Shown here piece after piece: positions 17,800-26,309 of a DNA stretch of 27,105 nt. The notes below the pieces were generated by a model. That model saw only the letters and a program-made list of their open reading frames with translations, had not been told where the DNA came from and did not search any database. Numbering within the stretch: position 1 is the first letter of the stretch; each line of letters starts with the position of its first letter. The DNA comes from Chara braunii (Eukaryota; Streptophyta; Charophyceae; Charales; Characeae), in NCBI GenBank assembly GCA_003427395.1, contig BFEA01000561.1, forward strand, positions 511,201 through 538,305, written 5' to 3'. The translations under genes and the position numbers were made by a program.

Positions 17800-19200
17800 G
17801 AATCCTAACCTTGCAAGCTGAAGGCATGCTGAATTTTCAGTCAGAATGGCGGTCTCGAGTTTCAGGGGAGCATCTTGTCAGGTAGGCAAGGGCATGCTGA
17901 ATTTACGGGCGAGCTAGTCACTATGGTAGTAGGCAGGCCATTCTGACCGAAGGACACTCCGGCTACCATCTGCGGATTTTGGGAGAGATGGGACTTCGAG
18001 CAATGTGGTGTGTATGCATGTTTCCTTGCAGGGGCAGCATGCGTGATATGTGTCCCGCCGTCCTCCCTTGTGAGCTATTTCCTTGCCGACTTTTTGTTTG
18101 TGGTGTCGGGGCCCGGGGGACTTCCTCTGCACGAGGATTGGTTCTGGTTAAAAGGTTCAGATTTAGGAAAGCTGTTGTTGATATTTGCTGTATTTGCCGA
18201 TCCTTTGAACATAAAAGCACTCATTCTGATGAGGGAGGGTCTTCTGTTTCACTGAATATATGTCGATGACATCAAATCAATCATCGTGGCGCATCAGCGA
18301 TGGCATTTGGGAAACTCCGATGAAGGATTTTTATCGACTTTGGTGTTTTGGGGACTCCTCTCTAGGTAAGCAATCGTCCGGGGCCATATACGTAAGTTGA
18401 TATAACCGCGTTTACAATTTGGAGCAGCAAGGGGAAGCAGCATAAAGACGAATGAGAGGATTAGAGGAGGCGTGGAAACAGGAAATGGTTGCAAGGATTT
18501 GTATGTAGAGTGGACAAGATGATGATGGTGATAATCCTTTTAGAAAGAAGGAAGAGTGTTTATGGAAAGATTTTCTCCGTAGTATTTCGCCGAAGCGAGA
18601 GGCACACGGTATGCGTTGCTTCCATTTTTGTTGTGCCTTGCCTTTGTATATCCCCTCCTTTTTTCTTACCTTCCTGTAGAAATTTCCCCTACTTTCTTTC
18701 ATCCCCACTTGACAATCGTGTCCTCAAAGTTTCTGATCCGTGGGGACTATTGCACGTTTTGCCGTGGGTATAAAGTCTCCTTTCAAAAATCCCTGTTCTC
18801 GCAGTGTACTTAACAGTTTCCTGATGGGTGCATGCAACACCAATATTTTCCTTCTTTGTACCTTCTGCTTTAACCTCCCCTTTGCTTGTACACCGGGTAG
18901 GTGATATCATGTGGAGGAATCACCAATGAGCAATGAGCACGTCGGCGCACTTGTGGGTGAGTATCGATGATAAAGCAGATGCAAACTCGTCTGGGAGATT
19001 CCGTTCCCTTCGCCCCAATGGTATGAGAGACATTGAGTTTATTTTGCAATGCAACACCGGGGGGGTCGTGGCAAGTTTGCTGGCGAGAAGAGGTATCGGC
19101 TCAAGCGTTCGTCAAGGCAGTCGCATTTAGTTGGGGGAGTGAAGCGTCCGCAAAGGCCATAGGCATTTCATAGTTGTGGTGTGATGGTGGGTTTGCTGAC
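17800..19200. other. Gene-poor stretch, nothing firmly recognised
   Basis: A plus-strand open frame (about 18025-18255) follows a CCTTGCAG acceptor-like site and is hydrophobic (LVSYFLADFLFVVSG), but it resembles no family I know. A GCATGCTGAATTT duplication lies at 17823-17903. Confidence 0.4.
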
Positions 19201-19224
19201 AAGAGCGTCCAAGAAAGTCTTTGG

Positions 19225-19590
19225 AGGTTTCAAGCGTGGTCGTCTACAACCCATGCAGTTCGTATCTGTCAGGCGAATGCAGTTTTTTGGGAGGGTTCAA
19301 GCGTGGTCGGGTTGAACGTATCTGTCAGACAAATGCAGTTTTTTGGGAGGTTTCAAGCGAGGTCGTCTTTTACACTTCAAGCGTGGTCGGGTTGTGCGTA
19401 TCTGTCAGACAAATGCAGTTTTTTGGGAGGTTTCAAGCGAGGTCGTCTTTTACACTTCAAGCGTGGTCGGGTTGTGCGTATCTGTCAGACAAATGCAGTT
19501 TTTTGGGAGGTTTCAAGCGAGGTCGTCTTTTAGACTTTTTACAACCCGCGCAGTTTGTATCTGTCAGACAAATGCAGTTTGCAGATAAAG
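19225..19590. repeat. 80-bp minisatellite
   Basis: Units contain CGTATCTGTCAGACAAATGC, AGTTTTTTGGGAGG and TTCAAGCG(T/A)GGTCG. Two central copies (about 19340-19500) are essentially identical with an 80-bp period, and degraded units lie on both sides. Confidence 0.9.
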
Positions 19591-19619
19591 GGGAGAGGTT
19601 GCACCGTAAGGTGGATGCG

Positions 19620-20810
19620 TAAGCTAGAAGTCCTCTGACAGAGGTTTGAAGGAGCATTGAGTCGTTGGCCGAGTGAGCGAGGATGGAATCTTGTCTGTAA
19701 ATGACGTTCACCAGGTCGCTGACGTGCTCAGAGAAAGGAGTTGCTGACTTTCCAACTACCGAACAGGACAGGTCCCTTAGAGGTTTACCTTATCGCCGAT
19801 GCATTTTCGCAACACAAACGTTGACGTCAGACATCTATCTACTATATTGCAGTCATCGACATTGACATCAGACAGCGTGCGAGCTTATCGCTCATGTGGT
19901 CGGAGTTCATCCCTGACGCGGTTGGAGTTCATCCCTGATGCGGTTGGAGTTCTCGCCAATGTGGTTGGCAGTCGGAGCCTATCTCGCGGCTGTGGCTAGC
20001 AAAAGGATGTTGCCGATTTGCTACCTAAGTAACAGGTCATGTTGCTTTGTCAAGAGAACAGGTGATGTTGCTTTTTCAAGAGTTTCCGTTTTTTCGATGT
20101 TTTCAATACTTTTCAAGATTTTTCACTCTGTGCTTGGTACCTTTGTGTGATATATGTTTTCAACTTCTCAATTTATGTTTTCGACACCCCGCTCAATCGG
20201 ATGGATCTAACGCAGACTCCCACAACGCAACGTGATAGACGTCTGCGTCCGTCAGCAGCAATCATTGTGGTTTCTGGTTGGGATGCGAGGGTTGTTTTTA
20301 AATTGGCCATAGGCCAAATTGAATAGAATCCTGTCGAGAAAAAGAATCGTACATTTTGACATGGAGAAATAAACCGGATGCGAAATTCTTGTAAAATGCT
20401 GCAGGAAAATTGTGTAATTTTTACTAATTAAAATGATTAAAGTCTAATTTGCAATTTACAACCATGGTACACGCCGCCAGAGTTGGTTGGTAGGTTTTGA
20501 GAGTGATCAAATTGGTTGGTGTGAAGATACCGGAGGTGTTGCCAAGGCTTTAAGGATGGGAGTGTTGTTTTCTCTCTTGTCGCGCACTGACAAATTATTT
20601 CACAGCTGGCCAGCGTGTCCCACCTTTTTCTGTTCATCTAACCAGTTGCGATCAGCGGGAGATGCGATCAACGGGAGATCAAACACTCGGTGTTGTTGTA
20701 TTGGAGGAGAGAAGAGTAGCGAACTGCCAGGTAACACACAGCTGAAAATAAATAGATATATCTGGGCTTGGGCAAGTCGCCCAGGGGGCACCCCCTGTGC
20801 AGGCAAAAAT
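19620..20810. other. Gene-poor stretch with tiny tandem duplications
   Basis: Three units of about 20 bp (CGGTTGGAGTTCATCCCTGA-like) lie at 19899-19965, and two of 27 bp (ACAGGT(C/G)ATGTTGCTTT) at 20032-20085. A TTGGCC-ATA-GGCCAA hairpin is at 20304-20318. No gene recognised. Confidence 0.5.
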
Positions 20811-20816
20811 CAGCGC

Positions 20817-20872
20817 TTTTATTATTATTATCATTATTATTAATTTTTTTTTTTTAATTATTTTATTGGTGG
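20817..20872. repeat. (ATT)n and A/T-rich tract
   Basis: TTATTATTATTA followed by a T run. The preceding block (CAGGGGGCACCCCCTG near 20780-20795) is palindromic. Confidence 0.8.
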
Positions 20873-21187
20873 AGGTTTTATAAGAATGGCCAGAGGAGCC
20901 CGAATCTGAGCTCCTTTCTTTCTTCAAGTGTTGGCTGCGAAGGGGGCGTAAGGGGGGGTATAAATTGGGTTTTAAGGGGTCAAAGGGGTTTAAAACTTAA
21001 AAGGGGATGCCTCCGTCTGATTCTGTTGTTTTTATCTTTGATTCCGCAAGGATTTCTGAAGTGACCCTCGGTCCGAAGTCGTTTGTATTGCGATTCTACA
21101 CAACATTTTATTTTATTTTTCTGTTTTTTTTTTCCCGTTTTCCTTTTTTGGGCTCTTGGGTTGCCCGGAATCCTGTCCGGGGTTCAT
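20873..21187. other. No feature recognised
   Basis: It includes a G-rich stretch (GGGGTATAAATT, then GGGGTCAAAGGGG at 20950-21005). No gene seen. Confidence 0.4.
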
Positions 21188-21323
21188 GCCCGGCCGCGCA
21201 GCCGGGCGTGTATCCAGGCACAAGTTGGGAAAATGTCCTTTGTTTTGCAAAATTGCAAATCTATCTAGGCTTTTTGTCCGGGCACCCAGCTTGTGCCCGG
21301 CAAGGTTTCTTAAGGACATTTTC
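21188..21323. repeat. Nested foldback region
   Basis: Three inverted repeats are packed together. GCCCGGC/GCCGGGC lies at 21188-21207 (6-nt loop) and CCGGGCAC/GTGCCCGG at 21278-21300 (7-nt loop). A perfect 12-bp pair, GAAAATGTCCTT/AAGGACATTTTC, lies at 21229-21240 and 21312-21323. GCACAAG(T/C)TGGG is also present in inverted copies. It is consistent with a small foldback element. Confidence 0.65.
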
Positions 21324-21398
21324 AATTTTTCACTACATTGCTTGTGCACTTTCCCACTCAACCAAACCATTCAGACCTCCAAGCGTATTCGTTGCGAT

Positions 21399-21568
21399 GC
21401 TTGATTTCGCTCCCCCGCGCAAAGTGCTGCGCAATGCGTGTTGAGCCTGGCTGAGGCAGCCATATGCATCGTATCTGTGCTTGGATTTGATTTCGCTGCC
21501 CTGTGAAGTACTGCAGCACTATGTGTGTCCGCCCTGGCTGAGGCAGCCGTGTGTGTCATATTTGTGCT
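21399..21568. repeat. Two tandem copies of about 80-90 bp
   Basis: GCTTGATTTCGCT through CTGGCTGAGGCAGCC to CATCGTATCTGTGC is repeated once with divergence (second copy from 21479). Confidence 0.75.
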
Positions 21569-22075
21569 TTAACTTTTTTTTCAAAGTATACTTTCTTGAT
21601 TTTTCTGTTCTTTTTCATACACCTGTAAAGGGCCTATATCTAACCATGATTTGCATTCATTTCTTTCAATTCTTTGTTGAATGAGAGTCTGGGGAATCCC
21701 CAGATGGCCAAGGTTTTGCGCTCACAAACTGACCAGGGCCCTGCAATGGAGAGAGAGATTGGCTGGGTGCTGGTGGCTTAGACGACGAGCACACCCGGGC
21801 CTGGAGTTGTTGCAGTGCACACCAGGCTTTTCCGAACCGCCAGTGGCACAATTGTTTTTCTTTTTGGATGGTGGCGCCAGCCATTGCGCGGTCCAATAGG
21901 CCGGAGCTGCAAAATTTTCGAACTAGGCCCAGTCTAGGCGGCGAAGAATTTCTACAAGGCTGGGGCCATATACTGGCGGTTTAACATCGTGCTCACTACG
22001 TTATATTATTTGTTAAATAAAGAGTGTCCACCGTCTTTCCTTTCATTGGATTATAGTATCATTATACTAAATAAT
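21569..22075. other. No feature recognised
   Basis: It contains a TCTGGGG-AAT-CCCCAGA hairpin near 21688-21704. No gene or RNA recognised. Confidence 0.4.
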
Positions 22076-22166
22076 CTACGCTACCAGCCAGGCCGCCCGG
22101 GTCCTGGGTGGCCAGCCCATGCAAGGACCAGGGAAGGTCCCAGCAAAAAAAAAAAAAAAAAAAAAA
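22076..22166. repeat. Repeat Y-like GC block with 22-A run
   Basis: TACGCTACCAGCCAGGCCGC and CCGGGTCCTGGG are the inverted form of the GC-rich block at 23670-23702. GGACCAGGGAAGGTCC follows, then an A run at 22145-22166. Confidence 0.5.
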
Positions 22167-22262
22167 TCGCAAAAATCCGAAAAACAGCTATGCTATGCAG
22201 AAAAATGAACTGAACAACTTTTGCCTCAGGGTCACATCGAAATTCTTCACCAAATTTAGAAT
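22167..22262 (-). mobile_element. Fragment of the hAT-like element family
   Basis: ATGCAGAAAAATGAACTGAA, CAACTTTTGCC and CACATCGAAATTCTTCACC parallel 26425-26515 of the fourth complete copy (same orientation). Both ends of the element are missing. Confidence 0.6.
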
Positions 22263-22265
22263 AAA

Positions 22266-22355
22266 CAGCCCCTCGTTTGTTGTCCTCTTCTCTCTCTCTG
22301 CCTACGGTTTACCGGGCAGTTCTATTTGTGACGATATATATATATATATATATAT
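22266..22355 (+). repeat. Mini-element copy with (TA)n tail
   Basis: From AGCCCCTCGTTTGTTG to TTTGTGACGATA, then (TA)n. The 5' TGTC is replaced by AAAC. Confidence 0.85.
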
Positions 22356-22383
22356 GACCCCGGGCCTCTCTGGCAGCCTAGCT

Positions 22384-22412
22384 AATAATAATAATATAAT
22401 AATAATAATAAC

Positions 22413-22444
<32 letters not shown>

Positions 22445-22485
22445 TAATAATAACAATGATAATTGTTGTAATAAACAATTAATTA
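22384..22485. repeat. (AAT)n microsatellite
   Basis: About 100 bp of AAT/ATA triplets with few interruptions. Confidence 0.92.
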
Positions 22486-22503
22486 TACGAAGAGTGCTGC
22501 CTA

Positions 22504-22560
22504 TCTAATCTACGCTACCAGAGTGGCCCGGGGCCACTTGCCCAGCCGGGCCAAAATAAA
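22504..22560. repeat. GC-rich palindromic repeat Y, second copy
   Basis: ACGCTACCAGAGTGGCCC, CGGGGCCACTT and GCCCAGCCGGGCC are the inverted counterpart of 2930-2985. AGTGGCCCGGGGCCACT is itself a perfect palindrome around one base. Confidence 0.6.
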
Positions 22561-22576
22561 CTTTAAAAAAATTAAA

Positions 22577-22815
22577 AATTAAAAATTAATTTCTTTCTTA
22601 CTTTTAATTTGGTAAAAAAATTGTTCAGTTTAGGGTTGCCAGGCCGAACGTAAGGAAATTAAAAATTAATTTCTTTCTTACTTTTAATTTGGTAAAACAA
22701 TTGTTCAGTTCAGGGTTGCCAGGCCGAACGTACGGAAATTAAAAATTATTTTTTTCTTACTTTTAATTTGGTAAAAAAATTGTTCAGTTCAGTGTTGCCA
22801 GGCCGAACGTACGGA
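22577..22815 (+). repeat. Three 79-80-bp tandem units ending in a transposon terminus
   Basis: Each unit is AAATTAAAAATTAATTTCTT, TACTTTTAATTTGGTAAAA and TTGTTCAGTT(C/T)AG, then TGTTGCCAGG or GGTTGCCAGG, then CCGAACGTA(C/A)GG. The third unit runs into the complete hAT-like element at 22790. The repeated unit therefore spans flank, target duplication and the first 25 or so bp of the element. Confidence 0.9.
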
Positions 22816-23560
22816 GGCCCCTAAGCTGACCCCCGAACGTTCAAGCGTTCGGGTCCCCGTACGGGCCCCGAACCTGAAGGGGTGCGGACCCCGCAAAAAC
22901 ATATTTTGGCACCTAAATATTATTTTTTTTTTCTGAAACATTTTCTGTGAGTTCTTTGTGATGTAAGATATCTCCCTCTTAATTTTGAAGCCATTCTGTT
23001 CAGCCAAAAAAAAAAATGAAAAATCAGCAAAGATGATGGTGTCAAAACTTGCTTGCCCACTCACTAATTTGTTTTTTCTCTCTTTTCACTATTTGTTTTG
23101 CCTTTATTTCGGGGCATGAAAAAAATATATATTTTTTCAAACTTTGTGTATATTCTCTATTATGTAAGATACACATGTATAAATTTCCATGGCATTTGTC
23201 ACAGCCAAAACAAAATAAAAAATCACCAAAGATGGCGGTGTGCAAAAAGTGCTCACCCACTCAGTAATTTCATTCTCGTTTTATTTTTTCTAATTTTTAA
23301 TATTTTTATTTATTTATAGTATTTGATTTTTATTTTAAATTTGGTAAGTAATTTGGATGTAACATTGAGGCCAATGCTGTTTAATTTATTCTTCTGTATA
23401 ACATATATATTTTTCAGATTTTAAATTATTTTATGGATTTTTTTTTAATTATTTTTAATTTTTTTGGGTCCACATTCGGCCGAACACGTCGATAGGGGGT
23501 GTCGAACGTTCGGGCGTTCGGGTTCGATCGTTTGGCCCGTCCCGAACGCTGGCAACCCTG
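22790..23560 (+). mobile_element. Non-autonomous hAT-like element, copy 1 (771 bp)
   Basis: Ends are CAGTGTTGCCAGGCCGAACG and CGAACGCTGGCAACCCTG (inverted, imperfect). Flanking 8-mers GTTCAGTT (22782-22789) and GTTCAATT (23561-23568) match at 7 of 8 positions. CAGGG-type termini and 8-bp target duplications are characteristic of the hAT superfamily. Subterminal regions are dense in CGAACG/CGTTCGG. The interior is AT-rich with two related blocks of about 130 bp containing (A)GATG(A/G)(C/T)GGTGT and a (T/G)TGCTC(G/A)CCCACTCA motif. No transposase. Confidence 0.85.
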
Positions 23561-23583
23561 GTTCAATTTATATTTTTGCAAAA

Positions 23584-23632
23584 CGTTGTTTTTTTTTTTT
23601 TTTTTTTTTTTTTTGTCTTTTTTTTAAGGACC
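23584..23632. repeat. T-rich tract
   Basis: A T run of about 26 nt and a shorter second run, then AAGGACCTTCCTTGGTCCTTG, which resembles the inverted GGACCAGGGAAGGTCC of 22126-22141. Confidence 0.7.
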
Positions 23633-23668
23633 TTCCTTGGTCCTTGCACGGTCGGTCCGTCCGGGAAA

Positions 23669-23817
23669 ATAGGGTGACCCGGGCAGCCCGGATGGCAGCC
23701 TAAATAATAATAATAATAATTGTTGCAATAAAGATTAAATAAATAATTAATTTAATTGTTTCTTTTAATTTTATTATGATTATTATTGTTAGTATTATTA
23801 TTATTATTATTATTATT

Positions 23818-23852
<35 letters not shown>

Positions 23853-24105
23853 AATGAACAGGAAATTATAATAAAACAGTGCTGCCCATCTTTCCCTTAA
23901 TGTTAATAATAACTGTTGAAATAAAAAATTAATTATAATAAAGAGAGTTGCCCATCTTAGGGTGACCCGGGCGGCCCGGCTGGCAGCCTAAATAATAATA
24001 ATAATAATTGTTGCAATAAAGATTAAATAAATAATTAATTTAATTGTTTATTTTAATTTTATTATGATTATTATTGTTATTGTTATTATTATAATAATTA
24101 TTATT

Positions 24106-24143
<38 letters not shown>

Positions 24144-24255
24144 AATGAACAGTAAATTATAATAAAACAGTGCTGCCCATCTTTCCCTTAACGTTAATAA
24201 TAACTGTTGAAATAAAAAATTAACTATAATAAAGAGAGTTGCCCATCTTTCCTGC
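23669..24255. repeat. Tandem duplication of about 290 bp
   Basis: The unit opens with AGGGTGACCCGGGC(A/G)GCCC and GGCAGCCTAAATAATAAT, passes through TTGTTGCAATAAAGATTAAA and a (TTG)n tract, and ends AAAGAGAGTTGCCCATCTT. Copies start at 23669 and 23959 and differ mainly in the microsatellite interior. Confidence 0.9.
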
Positions 24256-24438
24256 ACATCACACCTAATGAGTGGCTAGCCAATCAAGATCTGCGGCTTT
24301 GCAGCCAGATGCAACGCACCATGAGATGCAGAAGAGTGTTGTATGTACTTGTTTTCCCAATGAAGGCACAAATTGCACAACGGTTTCTTTGTGCATCCTT
24401 GAACTTAACCAGATTGCAAGCGCGTGAGGGAATATATA
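24256..24438. other. Short unique stretch, no gene recognised
   Basis: Sequence between the 290-bp duplication and transposon copy 2. Nothing recognised. Confidence 0.35.
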
Positions 24439-24446
24439 CATATATA

Positions 24447-25139
24447 CAAGGTCACCAGCCCGTACGTACGGGCATTTGGGGTCCGGTACAGGGTCCGAAT
24501 GCGACGGCGTTTGGCCCCGGCCAAAAATGATTTGGGGACCTAAAAATAAGTTTTTCTTCCTGAATTTTTTTTTTTTTTAGTTCTCTATGATGTGAGGTAC
24601 ATTCCTATAAATTTTGAAGTCATTTGGCTAAGGCAAACGAAAACTAAATCGGCAAAGATGGCGGTGTCAAAACGTGCTCGACCACTCGCTATTTTGTTTT
24701 TTTTTACTTTTTACTTTTCATTTTCACTTTATTGCGGGGCGTAAACAGTTTTATTATTTTTTGATTTTTTTTTGATGCATTTTATATTATGTAAAGTACA
24801 CATCTGTAAATTTTCAGGGTATTTGGATCTCCCCAAAAAAAAATGAAAAATTGCCAAAAATGGCGGTGTCGGAAACGTGCTCGGTCACTCACTAATTTTC
24901 TCTCTTTTAATTTTATCTTACTTTTATTATATGTTTTATTTTTTGTATTTTATTTTTATTTCAAAATTCGTAAGGAATTTGGATGTAATGCTCAGGCATA
25001 TCTGTTTTTTAATTTTTTTTTTAATTGTTTTTTTTTTTTTTTTGTCTGTGTTCGAATGGCCGAACGCATCCCCAAGGTTTCCATACGTTCGGGCGTTCGG
25101 GTTCGGGCGTTTGGCCCATCCCGAATGCTGGTTACCCCG
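24447..25139 (+). mobile_element. Non-autonomous hAT-like element, copy 2 (693 bp)
   Basis: Ends are CAAGGTCACCAGC and GCTGGTTACCCCG. A perfect 8-bp duplication, CATATATA, flanks it (24439-24446 and 25140-25147). The C makes the duplication length readable despite the TA-rich target. The interior is the same as copy 1: CGTACGTACGGGC-rich left end, two GGCGGTGTC blocks (about 24600-24720 and 24790-24900) and a right end with TTCGGGCGTTCGGGTTCGG. No coding capacity. Confidence 0.88.
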
Positions 25140-25287
25140 CATATATATATATATATATTGTTGGCTTGTGATGGGGTGTGAACCGACAGTCTGTAGAGTT
25201 TTTCATCTGGTGTGGGTGAGTGATAGTCTACTTTGATTTTGGTTAAGGTAGGTTATCATTTACAGTGTAATCAGTGAGGGGATTTTG
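25140..25287. other. (TA)n and a short unclassified segment upstream of the ribozyme
   Basis: (TA)n ends near 25158. The 130 bp that follow are not AT-rich, are not repeated elsewhere in the window, and lead directly into the hammerhead motif. They may belong to the ribozyme-bearing element. Confidence 0.4.
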
Positions 25288-25345
25288 CAGACTGTTGAGG
25301 GTTCAGCCTCCTGATGAGTCGGTGAAACTCCGACGAAACAGTTTG
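25288..25345 (+). ncRNA. Type III hammerhead ribozyme motif
   Basis: All parts of a hammerhead are present in order. Stem III strand CAGACTGT (25288-25295) is followed by H17 (T, 25296), then the predicted cleavage point. Stem I is GAGG/CCTC (25297-25300, 25307-25310) with loop GTTCAG. The core is CTGATGA (25311-25317). Stem II is GTCGG/CCGAC (25318-25322, 25330-25334) with loop TGAAACT. Then comes GAAA (25335-25338), whose last A starts the other stem III strand ACAGTTTG (25338-25345). Stem III pairs over 8 bp with one G-U. Every conserved core nucleotide matches. The cleavage triplet is GUU, workable but not the best. The open stem III makes it type III, the form known from plant retrozymes and viroid-like RNAs. 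Activity is inferred, not shown. Confidence 0.88.
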
Positions 25346-25481
25346 TCACAGCCCCTCGTTTGTTGTCCTCCTCTCTCTCTGCCTACGGTTTACCGGGCAG
25401 TATATATATATATATCGTCAAATAGAACTGCCTGGTAAACCGTAGGCAGAGAGGGAGAAGAGGACAACAAATGAGGGGTTG
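25344..25481. repeat. Two mini-elements head to head around (TA)n
   Basis: A plus copy (25344-25400, TGTCACAGCCCC to TACCGGGCAG) is followed by (TA)7 and an inverted copy (25416-25481, CGTCAAATAGAACTG to ATGAGGGGTT). The two arms form a long inverted repeat of about 50 bp per arm. The plus copy begins inside the last bases of the hammerhead stem III. Confidence 0.88.
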
Positions 25482-25493
25482 TGTATATATATA

Positions 25494-26212
25494 CAGGGTC
25501 ACCAGCCCGTACGTACGGAGGTCCCCGGGCAGACCTCCGTACGTACGGGCGTTCGGGTCCTGTACGGGGTCCGAATCCCGACGGCGTTCGGCTCCCGCCA
25601 AAAATTATTTCGGGGCCCAAAACTAATTATTTTTTTCTGAATTTGTTTTTGTGAGTTCTCAATGACGTGAGGTACATGCCTGTAAATTTTCAAATCATTT
25701 GGCCAAGCCAAATAAGAATTAAAAATCGCCAAAGATGGCGGTGTCAAAAACGTGCTCGCCCACGTATTTTTTTACTTTTTGTTTTCACTTTAGTTATGGG
25801 TCTAAACAATTTTATTATTTTTTGAAACTTTTTTAGTGGGTTTTGTATTATTTGAAGTACACATCTGTAAATTTTCAGGGCATTTAGCTATGCCAAAAAA
25901 AATAAAAAATTGCCAAAGATGGCGGTGTTGAAAACATGCTCGCTCACTCACTAAATTTATTTATTTATTATTTTTTTTATTTAAATTATTAGTATTTGTT
26001 TTTCGTATTTTATTTTTATTTCAAATTTGGTAAGGAACTCGGATGTAATGCTCAGGCAAATCTTGTTTAATTTATTTTTTTGCATAACATATCGTTTTTT
26101 CAGATTTTGTTTTTTGGGATCTGCGTTCGGGCCGACTGGCCGAACGCATCCCCATACATTCGGGCGTTCGGGTTCGGGCGTTCGGCCCGTTCCGAACGCC
26201 GGTTACCCTTTG
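25494..26212 (+). mobile_element. Non-autonomous hAT-like element, copy 3 (about 719 bp)
   Basis: Ends are CAGGGTCACCAGCCCG and CGCCGGTTACCCTTTG. It is flanked by TATATATA on both sides (25486-25493 and 26213-26220), consistent with an 8-bp duplication, although within (TA)n the length cannot be fixed. Same orientation and interior as copies 1 and 2, including paired AAGATGGCGGTGT blocks near 25733 and 25916. No coding capacity. Confidence 0.86.
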
Positions 26213-26220
26213 TATATATA

Positions 26221-26309
26221 TATATATATATAGCCCCTCGTTTGTTGTCCTCTTCTCCCTCTCTGCCTACGGTTTACCGGGCAGTTCTATTTGACGATAT
26301 ATATATATA
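26221..26309 (+). repeat. Mini-element copy between (TA)n tracts
   Basis: GCCCCTCGTTTGTTGTCC to CTATTTGACGATA, flanked by (TA)n on both sides. It separates hAT-like copies 3 and 4. Confidence 0.88.

Noticed and set aside
18010-18255. Hydrophobic plus-strand frame after a CCTTGCAG site
   Set aside because: Possible exon, but no family resemblance, no partner exon and no clear donor.
18229-18260. CTGATGA as a second hammerhead core
   Set aside because: No GAAA at the right distance and no stem II. The same applies to CTGATGA near 16643 and its complement near 15688.
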